A stretch of DNA of 12,535 bases from Defluviitaleaceae bacterium. Its GTDB lineage: Bacteria > Bacillota > Clostridia > Lachnospirales > WRAX01. How positions within the stretch are numbered: position 1 is the stretch's first letter; every line of letters begins with the position of its first letter. Where the stretch lies: assembly GCA_009787945.1 (NCBI GenBank), contig WQSI01000033.1, positions 549 to 13,083 on the forward strand. Direction: 5' to 3'. Shown piece after piece: positions 1-6,741 of the stretch. A program made the position numbers and the translations under genes. The notes beneath the pieces were generated by a model. The model was not told the DNA's origin. It did no database searches and was given only the letters and a program-made list of their open reading frames with translations.

Positions 1-90
1 CCCCGCCGTGTCCTCTGGAATACCAGAAGCACGGCTTTTTTCACCTAAAATAACAGAGCGTATGGACACCCAAGAACCAGCTTTTATCAT
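1..90 (-). CDS. ortA: 2-amino-4-oxopentanoate thiolase subunit OrtA (partial, N-terminal 30 residues)
   Basis: Partial gene cut by the left edge. Reading the minus strand from an ATG at 90-88 gives an open frame to position 1, beginning MIKAGSWVSIRSVIL and continuing to a GIPEDTAG segment. This is the pattern of the small OrtA subunit (about 100 residues in the family): a basic MxKxGxWV start followed by a PEDT motif. OrtA pairs with the PLP-dependent OrtB to split 2-amino-4-oxopentanoate with CoA into alanine and acetyl-CoA, the last oxidative step of ornithine fermentation in the cytoplasm. Its ATG overlaps the ord stop codon as ATGA, so the two are translationally coupled, and ord-ortA is the order known from Clostridium sticklandii and C. 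difficile. By analogy, ortB, oraS and oraE should follow beyond the edge. Only 30 codons are visible; the identification rests on motif plus context. Confidence 0.85.
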   Translation of the reverse strand, partial: MIKAGSWVSIRSVILGEKSRASGIPEDTAG

Positions 91-1154
91 CTCGCGACCC
101 TCTTTCCCTCTTTGATAAGCTTTCGGAAATCCCCCATAATCGCCCGTGGCACGGGAATGTCAAGCATTGTTACAAGCCCAGGGTCGGCGTTAATAACGTG
201 GGGGATGCAGTTTACAGCCATGGCGATTGTACCCAGCCCTCCATCAATTTCGGGCTTTATAGCCATGGACACTGGAGGAGTGCCTGTAAGCTCCACATAA
301 TCACCAGTTTGCACCCCAACCATCTCAGGCTCAATTTGCTGGGGGTGATACATGTCAATAACAACCTCGCCATTTTTCATGCCTTGAGCCGTCATGTTAA
401 CCCCTGCTAAATTGCCTTTTCCTGCAAAACCATAGGGTGATGTCCTGTCAATATCTGTGATTATTGGTTGCATTTGCTGCTCAAAGCCGTCAATTTCAAG
501 CCCTAAACCTTCTGCAATCATAGCAACAGACTCCGCAAAGCCCACATGCCCTGCTACAGTGTGATTTTTCAAACCCTCTTCAAATTCGGTTTCACTAAGA
601 CCCACGCCCTGCTCACGCATAACCGTAGGTCCAAAAGGCGACAGAGAGTTAACCCGCTTGCACATAACCTTGGAAACGTCCACCATGCAAGCAGATAAAA
701 CCACTGCAAGCAAATCCATAACCAAACCTGGGTTGATGCCCGTTCCAAGGACAGAAACACCATTTTTCTTAGCAATTTCATCAATTTTTTTAGCAAGCTC
801 TGGCTGCTGTGCCGCAGGATATGCCATTTCTTCGGCTATTGTAACAACATTCAAGCCTTTGTTGGCTAAAATCTCAATTTTTTCATAGGCGTTGGCAGTA
901 AAACTGTCGGTACACAAAAGAACAACATCGGCAGATGTCTGCCTAATCGCCTTATCCACGTCATTGGTGATAATAAGGTCATCCTGCGCCGCCTTAGGGG
1001 TCGCCCCCAAAATCTCATACATACCCTTGCCCTGCCGCCCTGCATTTCGGCAGCAAATCCCAGTTATTTCTACGCCAGTTTTGGCAAGCATCATCCTAGC
1101 CATGCCCTGACCCATTGCCCCAAAGCCCCAAATTGCTACTTTTACATTTTCCAT
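87..1154 (-). CDS. ord: 2,4-diaminopentanoate dehydrogenase
   Basis: A 355-residue cytoplasmic NAD(P)-dependent dehydrogenase with a DapB-like Rossmann fold. It deaminates (2R,4S)-2,4-diaminopentanoate to 2-amino-4-oxopentanoate, the NAD(P)H-yielding step of oxidative ornithine fermentation. The N-terminus has the dinucleotide-binding glycine motif GFGAMG at residues 10-15. A conserved GTGINPG block lies at 137-143, and the C-terminal part carries the NCIPHVINADPG region typical of this family. The length matches known Ord proteins. The ATG at 1154 follows an AGGAGG ribosome binding site that overlaps the stop codon of the upstream CapA-type gene (12-base gap). The downstream ortA starts inside its stop codon. 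The nearest alternative is another DapB-like amino acid dehydrogenase, which the ortA neighbour makes unlikely. Confidence 0.93.
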   Translation of the reverse strand: MENVKVAIWGFGAMGQGMARMMLAKTGVEITGICCRNAGRQGKGMYEILGATPKAAQDDLIITNDVDKAIRQTSADVVLLCTDSFTANAYEKIEILANKGLNVVTIAEEMAYPAAQQPELAKKIDEIAKKNGVSVLGTGINPGLVMDLLAVVLSACMVDVSKVMCKRVNSLSPFGPTVMREQGVGLSETEFEEGLKNHTVAGHVGFAESVAMIAEGLGLEIDGFEQQMQPIITDIDRTSPYGFAGKGNLAGVNMTAQGMKNGEVVIDMYHPQQIEPEMVGVQTGDYVELTGTPPVSMAIKPEIDGGLGTIAMAVNCIPHVINADPGLVTMLDIPVPRAIMGDFRKLIKEGKRVAR

Positions 1155-1166
1155 TATAAATTCCTC

Positions 1167-2426
1167 CTAATTATTTTCTGTTCTTACTATAAATTCTTCT
1201 CCAACAATCCTCGTTACATGGGCATAAGCCCGACTGCCCCAAGCTCTCAAGTTCTCGCTTTCCACCTCATTAGGCACTTGACCGCCTATCACAGGCAAAA
1301 TGCTGTAAGGTGCGCCAAGGGTGCGACCTGCATCCCGCACAAAAGCCGTAGGCAAAACCGTTGCACCAGGCAAAGAAATGCCGTCTACATGGCATTTTGT
1401 CACATATGCCGTCACCAACATTCCATATTGGGTGGCAGGGATGCCAAGGGCGATTTGGTCTGACAAGAAATTGCCAAGGGAGTAGATTATAAGCCCGCGG
1501 CTGCCGTTTTCTCTGTAATGCCATTCCAAAGGCTGTGGGGTGTGGGAATGATGACCCATTATAATATCTGCTCCTGCCTCCACAAGTCCACGGGCAATTT
1601 GCCTTTGCATATTTGTGGGCGCGTCTACATATTCCGCCCCCCAATGGAGAGAAATTATAACCAAATCAGCTCCAACAGCACGGATTTGCCTAATGTCCTC
1701 TGCTATATAAGGCAAATCGTAAAGAACGTGGGAGCGGAAGCGGCGTAAAACAAAAGGGCGAATGTCCGCAGGCACAAGGGTTTCCAAGCCATTTACTGAG
1801 TCTGTGTAGGCAATAATGCCCACCCGTATGCCTTCCACATCAACAATTGATGGGATGTTAAAATCCTCTTCATTTGTATACATCCCCGTTTGAGCGATGC
1901 CTGCCCGCCTAAAATTTTCCAGGCTAGCCTTTACCCCGTCAAAACCCTTGTCAAAAGAGTGGTTGTTGGCGGTAATAAGATGGTTAAAACCTGCGTAAAT
2001 CAACCCTTCTACAATTTCAAAAGGCGCGTTGAAGCGCGGCCATGTGGCAATCCCTTGGTTGTTACCGAAAACATCCACAGGTGTTTCCATGTTTACCAGT
2101 GCCAAATCCCCATTAATGTGAGGACGAATGGTCCACATGAAAGGTCGGTAGTCAAATTGGTTGTTGCCTACGCCTGCCCCTAGCCCCCCATGGAGCAAAA
2201 TGTCCCCTGCAAATTGTATGCGAATGTTGATTGGGTCAGGTTCTGGCTCTGGTTCGGGTTCTGGCTCTGGTTCATAGGGGGTAAGCTCCTGTTCTGTGTA
2301 AGGTTCATCTATCAAGTCTGATGTCTGGTCTAAATAAGTATATTCAGCCGACCACTCTTCTTCCCTGCATCCAGATAGGGCAAGAAGAGCCATTGACGTA
2401 AAAAATATCGCTAAAAGCCTTTTCAT
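1167..2426 (-). CDS. CapA-family metallophosphatase-fold lipoprotein
   Basis: A 419-residue predicted surface lipoprotein. Residues 1-20 are a signal peptide ending in the lipobox LSGC, with Cys20 as the lipidation site. Residues 21-50 are acidic, followed by a rigid (Glu-Pro)6 spacer at 52-63 that could hold the domain away from the membrane. The rest is a CapA/PGA_cap domain with the metallophosphatase-type metal motifs: GD at 74-75, NxE at 112-114, NNH at 154-156, HWG at 261-263 and GHHSH at 291-295. In Bacillus, CapA takes part in poly-gamma-glutamate capsule assembly, but no capB or capC is near, so that role cannot be assumed. The gene lies in the arcA-rocB-ord operon, 10 bases after rocB and 12 before ord. 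Its Shine-Dalgarno is an unusual run of seven G (2431-2437) only 4 bases before the ATG. Family assignment is firm; substrate is unknown. Confidence 0.9.
   Translation of the reverse strand: MKRLLAIFFTSMALLALSGCREEEWSAEYTYLDQTSDLIDEPYTEQELTPYEPEPEPEPEPEPDPINIRIQFAGDILLHGGLGAGVGNNQFDYRPFMWTIRPHINGDLALVNMETPVDVFGNNQGIATWPRFNAPFEIVEGLIYAGFNHLITANNHSFDKGFDGVKASLENFRRAGIAQTGMYTNEEDFNIPSIVDVEGIRVGIIAYTDSVNGLETLVPADIRPFVLRRFRSHVLYDLPYIAEDIRQIRAVGADLVIISLHWGAEYVDAPTNMQRQIARGLVEAGADIIMGHHSHTPQPLEWHYRENGSRGLIIYSLGNFLSDQIALGIPATQYGMLVTAYVTKCHVDGISLPGATVLPTAFVRDAGRTLGAPYSILPVIGGQVPNEVESENLRAWGSRAYAHVTRIVGEEFIVRTENN
2239..2274 (-). repeat. two tandem 18-base repeats coding for the Glu-Pro spacer
   Basis: The plus strand reads GGTTCTGGCTCTGGTTCG at 2239-2256 and the same again with only the last base changed at 2257-2274. 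On the coding strand each unit gives three Glu-Pro pairs, so the two units make the (EP)6 spacer of the CapA-type lipoprotein. Each unit is itself built of 6-base near-repeats. Such arrays change length by slippage in whole in-frame units, so spacer length may vary between strains. Confidence 0.85.
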
Positions 2427-2436
2427 AAAGCCCCCC

Positions 2437-4077
2437 CTAAAGTATCTTGCGTATTATAAAGTCGGTTACGACAGGCGTGTTGTGGTAAAGGTCAGGCAGA
2501 AAGACGCGCTCTGTATACTTATGAATATCCTTACCCCAAGGGCCAATGTTAAGAACAGGGGCGGACAGCTCCTTGATAAGGTCAAGGCGCATGGAATAGA
2601 CGCTGTTCATCAGCATATTGCCATCCATATACTCAATCACATCATCACCAGAAACAAACATGGAGTAGCTAAGGTCTGAAATCCCTGTGTAGATATTTTT
2701 GACTTGCGCATCTAGCCCCAAGGTGTTTTTGGTGTACTCGCAAGCTTCAGCAAGGACTTGGTTAACCTTTGCCGAGGCTTCCCCTAACATAGCATTATTA
2801 ACAGCAGGATAAAAAGGCGGCGACATAGCAAGAACCACAATAGGGTCTTGGCTTGTGACATGCTCTAATGTAAAAGCAATAATTTCGCTGATGCCGTCAA
2901 TCATACTTATTTCCTTTGCGTGATATTTGGCAGTAACGCCCCTTTCCATATCCTTAAACCCAGTCACAAAGGCTTCGCCGCTATCTGCCACAGCTTGGCT
3001 GTACACCTCACCAAAATACTTAACATTGGTTTTCCAAGGCAAATCCCGCGGACTTTCATCATTAAGCTCCAAAAACTTCTTGTAACTGATGTTCATCTCA
3101 TTAATAACAGCATCAAAGGCAGAAACCGCTTCTTTGTGTACCATTTCCATGATTTCTTTGGGGGTTTTGCTTGCGGTAAGCACGCTCATATAGCCCAATG
3201 CCCCATCAGGCAGGGAAACATTATAAACCTTCTTGCTGTCTTTGCTGTACAGCCAAGTTGCAGGAGGGATTACAGCATTTCCATATTTCTCCATAAAAAG
3301 CGGGGAAAGCTCTGTGCGACGGACAATTTCTGCAAGCAAATTTACAGGGTTAAGCCCTTTAAAAATCATACCTGTGTGGGCAAGTTTGCCGCGGACGTAA
3401 ACCACGGGCATCACCTTGCCTATGCTGCCATCATGGTAAATTGTACGGTTTTCCTCCTCCCGCTCGTGACCTTCAATGTCCATGGTCAGCACAATTTTAA
3501 GGCTGAATTTGTCTGTAAGCTGTTTTAAAAGTTCTACAGCCCCAATCATGCCAGCAGACAAATTTTCCTCATCAGGTACGGATAAAAATATCACATTGCC
3601 CTTAAAATCAACCTCTTTGGCATATTCTTCCACAAGTGCCATGTGGACAGCCCCGCCGCCTTTCATGTCAGCAACCCCCCGCCCGAAAAGCCAGTTGCCA
3701 CTGTCCAAATCCTTCTGCACAGCCTCGGGGAAGTCCATTTTGCCCTCGCCATATGCCTTGGTAATGCCGTGAGGGTCAAGGGCAAGGTGGCGCAAATGCT
3801 TGTAATCCTCTGTGTCCACAGTGTCGCAATGGTGGATTAGCACCACGGTTTCTGCCCCCTGCCCTTTTACCAAAGCCCAAGGCACAACCCGCCCTAAACG
3901 GTCGTTAGGAATAGGGAAAAAGCCGCAATGTTCAGGGTTTGCCTTAAAATATGGCACATCATCAAACCATTTTTGGAAAAAGGGCTGCACATCCCGCTCT
4001 AACTCCGTTCCTGTATCTGTAGCAACTGCCACAAAATCAAGCATCAACTGCTCTATGCGTTGTTTAAGATTTTCCAT
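2437..4077 (-). CDS. rocB: RocB-type M20 metallopeptidase/amidohydrolase
   Basis: A 546-residue cytoplasmic protein (no signal peptide) of the RocB branch of the M20 zinc hydrolases, close to the length of Bacillus RocB. The M20 metal site is complete: HCD at 83-85 (His and Asp of the HxD motif), the bridging Asp137 in GRGVADMKGG, and the catalytic and metal-binding Glu170-Glu171 in VPDEE. The dimerisation-domain His234 is in KLAHTG. RocB is linked to arginine use by its gene neighbourhood in Bacillus, but its reaction has not been firmly established; relatives hydrolyse N-acyl or N-carbamoyl amino acids or dipeptides. Here it starts 3 bases after the arcA stop, with a GGGGGTG ribosome binding site inside the end of arcA. 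It precedes the ornithine-oxidation genes, so a substrate between arginine and ornithine, or an arginine-containing peptide, is plausible. Family call is firm; substrate is inferred. Confidence 0.88.
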   Translation of the reverse strand: MENLKQRIEQLMLDFVAVATDTGTELERDVQPFFQKWFDDVPYFKANPEHCGFFPIPNDRLGRVVPWALVKGQGAETVVLIHHCDTVDTEDYKHLRHLALDPHGITKAYGEGKMDFPEAVQKDLDSGNWLFGRGVADMKGGGAVHMALVEEYAKEVDFKGNVIFLSVPDEENLSAGMIGAVELLKQLTDKFSLKIVLTMDIEGHEREEENRTIYHDGSIGKVMPVVYVRGKLAHTGMIFKGLNPVNLLAEIVRRTELSPLFMEKYGNAVIPPATWLYSKDSKKVYNVSLPDGALGYMSVLTASKTPKEIMEMVHKEAVSAFDAVINEMNISYKKFLELNDESPRDLPWKTNVKYFGEVYSQAVADSGEAFVTGFKDMERGVTAKYHAKEISMIDGISEIIAFTLEHVTSQDPIVVLAMSPPFYPAVNNAMLGEASAKVNQVLAEACEYTKNTLGLDAQVKNIYTGISDLSYSMFVSGDDVIEYMDGNMLMNSVYSMRLDLIKELSAPVLNIGPWGKDIHKYTERVFLPDLYHNTPVVTDFIIRKIL

Positions 4078-4080
4078 AGT

Positions 4081-5331
4081 TTACACCCCCAAATCATCTC
4101 TAAAAAACGGCATGGACATGCAACGAGGTCCGCCACGCCCACGGGATAGCTCGCTGCTTGCAATGGTTAACACATTTTCTTCGCCTAATTCTTTGCGCAA
4201 AAGGTCGTTGGTAAGGGGATTGCGGTCGTAGGCGATAACCCGCCCAGGGGCGACGGTCAGCACATTCGCCCCGTCGTTCCATTGCTCCCTATCAGCATGG
4301 ACGGGGTTGTCGCCGCCGCATTTTACGAACTTAGCATCACATTTCAAATAAATATCTAAAATCTTTTTCAGGTTTAGATGGCTTAAATCCCTGGCTTCCG
4401 ACCTGCCCCGCTCTAAAGCATAAGCATGGATAAGGTCACCCATGTATTTTTCATAAATCAAATACTTGCCAATATCCAACTGGGTGAAAATGGTGTCCAA
4501 ATGCATACAATTGCGCTGTTTAGGTATTTCAAAGGCAAGGACATTTTTGAATGTAGACTTTTCATTTTGAAATATCTTCTCAGCCAAAATTTCAATACCT
4601 TCGGGATAGGTGCGCTGGGAAATCCCCACAACAACGGTTTCTGGGCTTATCACCAAAACGTCACCGCCTTCCACATATGAAGGCAAATGGCGTTCGTAAA
4701 AGCATGACCCTTCTTCCTGGGCATAATCGGGGTGGTGAGCAAAAATATATTTGCTGAAAATGGTTTCCCTGTTGCGGGCGGCAGACCACATGCGGCTGAT
4801 TGCCACATTGTTGCCCATGGAAGAAAATGGGTCGCGGGTGAAATATAAATTAGGCATAGGGTTGATGATGAAAGAGCTTGGCTTGGGCAGCCGCAAGCTA
4901 CTAAGCAAGCCGCTTTTTCTAGGGATGCCAATGCTGTCATAAGTCAGCCCTGCCATCGCCGCCAAAACAAGCTCTTTTTCGGTTTTATAATTATTCTCAA
5001 AATGGCTTATTATCTGTTTTTTAAAGCCTTCATCAAAAGAAGCTCCAGATTCTTCTACAAATTCATTAATAAAGTTTTGACGCACTTGTGGGCTTGTTGC
5101 CAAGGCTTCTGCCGTTAAATCCACTAAATACAGCACCTCAACCCCTTCGCCACGAAGCACTTCAACAAAGCCATCATGTTCTTTTTGCGCCTGTTCCACA
5201 AAAAGAACATCTTCAAAAAGCATGTCGTGGGCGTTTTCTGGGGTAATTTCCAAAAGCTCTGCCCCTGGGCGATGAACCATAACTTTCCTCAACTTACCAA
5301 TCTCACTTTTTACATTAATTCCCTTATCCAC
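4081..5331 (-). CDS. arcA: arginine deiminase
   Basis: A 416-residue cytoplasmic enzyme that hydrolyses L-arginine to L-citrulline and ammonia, the first step of the deiminase route. All guanidino-modifying active-site elements are present: FTRD at 164-167 (Asp167), EGGD at 221-224, the catalytic His277 and Asp279 in HLD, and the nucleophile Cys404 in GGPRCMSMPF near the C-terminus. The length is normal for the family. The start is GTG at 5331, with GAGAGGA about 9 bases upstream; the first in-frame ATG (residue 18) would remove the conserved IGKLRKVMVHRPG opening. It lies 18 bases after the lipoprotein gene and 3 before rocB. Ornithine carbamoyltransferase and carbamate kinase, its usual partners, are not next to it. 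Confidence 0.97.
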   Translation of the reverse strand: MDKGINVKSEIGKLRKVMVHRPGAELLEITPENAHDMLFEDVLFVEQAQKEHDGFVEVLRGEGVEVLYLVDLTAEALATSPQVRQNFINEFVEESGASFDEGFKKQIISHFENNYKTEKELVLAAMAGLTYDSIGIPRKSGLLSSLRLPKPSSFIINPMPNLYFTRDPFSSMGNNVAISRMWSAARNRETIFSKYIFAHHPDYAQEEGSCFYERHLPSYVEGGDVLVISPETVVVGISQRTYPEGIEILAEKIFQNEKSTFKNVLAFEIPKQRNCMHLDTIFTQLDIGKYLIYEKYMGDLIHAYALERGRSEARDLSHLNLKKILDIYLKCDAKFVKCGGDNPVHADREQWNDGANVLTVAPGRVIAYDRNPLTNDLLRKELGEENVLTIASSELSRGRGGPRCMSMPFFRDDLGV

Positions 5332-5349
5332 TTTATCCGTCCTCTCAAG

Positions 5350-6588
5350 TTAGTTTTGTGTAAAGATTATTTGTTTTATATTGTCATCTGTTATAGCTAC
5401 AGCGTTTAGCCAGCGATTTTCGCCCCATCCTCCAAATGCGGCTTCAAATTCCTCTGTTGTTGAGGGTTCACCAGCTATCCATAAATCATGGTAATCCCAA
5501 TCTAACCAGTATAAATCTGGCTCTTCCCAAGCTCTGGCATGACCTTGGTCATTTAGTCCAAAAAATGCAAAGTCCCCAGAAGTTATCCTATTATCTTCCA
5601 TTGTAATCGGAGTAAATGTACCCCCTGAGCCAACCGCTCCAAATAAAAATGTTTGAGGGTTATCATCCCAAAATGTTAGGCTGCCGCCGTCTATAGCGCC
5701 GCCAAAGTCAAAAGGTAATGAAATTATTGACCCATCGGCAAAAGTGTAGATGGCTCTGTGGCTTTGATGTCCGCTTTGATAACCTATAACCAAAAACAGT
5801 TCTGGTATGCCATTATGGTCTATGTCGTGGAGTATAAACCGCCAGCCATACTCCATTTCTCCTAGAGGTTTTAAGGAGTAGTAGTTAAGCAAATCAACAT
5901 ATGCCCACTGCCATTCAAGCCCACCTCTGTTTTCAAGGGGTTTCCCGCTGAATATCCAATCCCCAAGCCTTTCTGTGATTAGTTCAGTCATTTGGTTTTG
6001 TAGGTCGGTTAGGGTTTGTAATTCTGTTGTTCTTGTTGCATTGCGCCATATTTCATATTCGCTGTAGCCAGCACTAAGAACGCGCTCTATTTCAAGTCCG
6101 TTAAGCCTATAAACAGTGTACCAATCACCTTTCTCAAAGCTAATTATGTAGTGCTGTCCATCATCACCTCTATGAAATTCCGTTAGCCATCCAAATCCAA
6201 CATTATAAAATGCGCCATCATAAAAAATGTAGATGTCGCGAAAGCCTGACATCCAAAAATCATGGCCTTGCCAACTTGTAAAACTTATGGCAACAGCAGG
6301 CATCCCTCCTTCGTCAAAATCATACAAAGTAAACTCATCTGCTGTGATGGAAACAAAATTCCCATAAATGTCATATGGTTTGTGTTCATGGCGGAAAATT
6401 TCTGGAAAGCCAATTAAAAAATCCTCTAGGATTTGAATATCAAATTCTGAAACCACCTCTTCCTGCTCATGTTCGTATGTTATTGAAATTTCTGTTTCTT
6501 GCGCCAGTATTCCAGTGTCATTGCCGTTACAGGATACCAAAATAAAGGCAAAAACTAAAATTAAAGTGCATGGTATAAGTTTTTTCAT
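5350..6588 (-). CDS. novel lipoprotein with duplicated Asp-rich (DxDxxG) modules, first gene of the arginine/ornithine operon
   Basis: I do not recognise a named family. The 412-residue protein starts with a lipoprotein signal peptide ending in LVSC (Cys20), so it should be anchored on the outer face of the membrane. It is rich in Trp, Tyr, Phe and Gly, as in beta-sheet surface proteins. Two parts echo each other: YDFDEGGMPAVAISF at about 89-103 and HDIDHNGIPELFLVIGY at about 254-270. Both have the calcium-loop-like D-x-D-x-x-G-x-P pattern followed by a beta strand, as in FG-GAP or dockerin-like repeats. It has no transporter or receptor signature. Its ATG at 6588 follows GGGAG by 8 bases, and a promoter lies just upstream. 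Because arcA begins 18 bases after its stop, it heads the arcA-rocB-capA-ord operon and may act at the cell surface in arginine or peptide use, but nothing in the sequence proves this. Confidence 0.75.
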   Translation of the reverse strand: MKKLIPCTLILVFAFILVSCNGNDTGILAQETEISITYEHEQEEVVSEFDIQILEDFLIGFPEIFRHEHKPYDIYGNFVSITADEFTLYDFDEGGMPAVAISFTSWQGHDFWMSGFRDIYIFYDGAFYNVGFGWLTEFHRGDDGQHYIISFEKGDWYTVYRLNGLEIERVLSAGYSEYEIWRNATRTTELQTLTDLQNQMTELITERLGDWIFSGKPLENRGGLEWQWAYVDLLNYYSLKPLGEMEYGWRFILHDIDHNGIPELFLVIGYQSGHQSHRAIYTFADGSIISLPFDFGGAIDGGSLTFWDDNPQTFLFGAVGSGGTFTPITMEDNRITSGDFAFFGLNDQGHARAWEEPDLYWLDWDYHDLWIAGEPSTTEEFEAAFGGWGENRWLNAVAITDDNIKQIIFTQN

Positions 6589-6620
6589 AGCGAATTCTCC
6601 CTAAATAATCTGTCTGCTCA

Positions 6621-6649
6621 ATTATAACAGATAACAAAATATTTTGGAA
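6621..6649 (-). promoter_or_regulatory. predicted sigma-A promoter of the lipoprotein-arcA-rocB-capA-ord-ortA operon
   Basis: On the minus strand a consensus -10 TATAAT (plus-strand 6621-6626) is preceded by TGT, making an extended -10. A weak -35 TTCCAA (6644-6649) lies 17 bases away. Transcription would start near 6614, about 25 bases before the lipoprotein ATG. No other promoter of this quality is visible inside the operon, whose gaps are 18 bases or less. Confidence 0.65.
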
Positions 6650-6670
6650 GGGGGTTCATAAAAATTTCGG

Positions 6671-6699
6671 TTGACATTCGGGAAATAATGTGATAAAAT
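6671..6699 (+). promoter_or_regulatory. predicted sigma-A promoter of noc
   Basis: A perfect -35 TTGACA at 6671-6676 and a -10 TAAAAT at 6694-6699 are separated by the ideal 17 bases, with TGA directly before the -10 (extended -10). Transcription should start near 6706, leaving a leader of about 36 bases before the noc ATG. It points away from the lipoprotein/arc operon promoter, whose elements lie about 20 bases to the left. Confidence 0.8.
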
Positions 6700-6703
6700 T
6701 TCC
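6679..6703 (+). promoter_or_regulatory. possible Noc operator: Noc-box half-site and inverted repeat over the noc promoter
   Basis: CGGGAAAT at 6679-6686, inside the promoter spacer, is identical to one half of the Bacillus Noc binding sequence ATTTCCCGGGAAAT. GGAAAT (6681-6686) and ATTTCC (6698-6703) form a 6-base inverted repeat around the -10 element, 11 bases apart. A further ATTTC lies at 6664-6668. The full palindrome is absent, so autoregulation by Noc is only a suggestion. Confidence 0.3.
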
Positions 6704-6741
6704 TAAAAGGAAGAATTTTACAGTTTCGAGGAGGTTTTTTG

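Noticed and set aside
2920..3528. A 202-codon plus-strand open frame
   Set aside because: It is fully antisense to rocB, whose M20 metal motifs and length are complete.
5940..5953. Noc-box-like sequence within the lipoprotein gene
   Set aside because: Only 10 of 14 positions match and the right half is broken.
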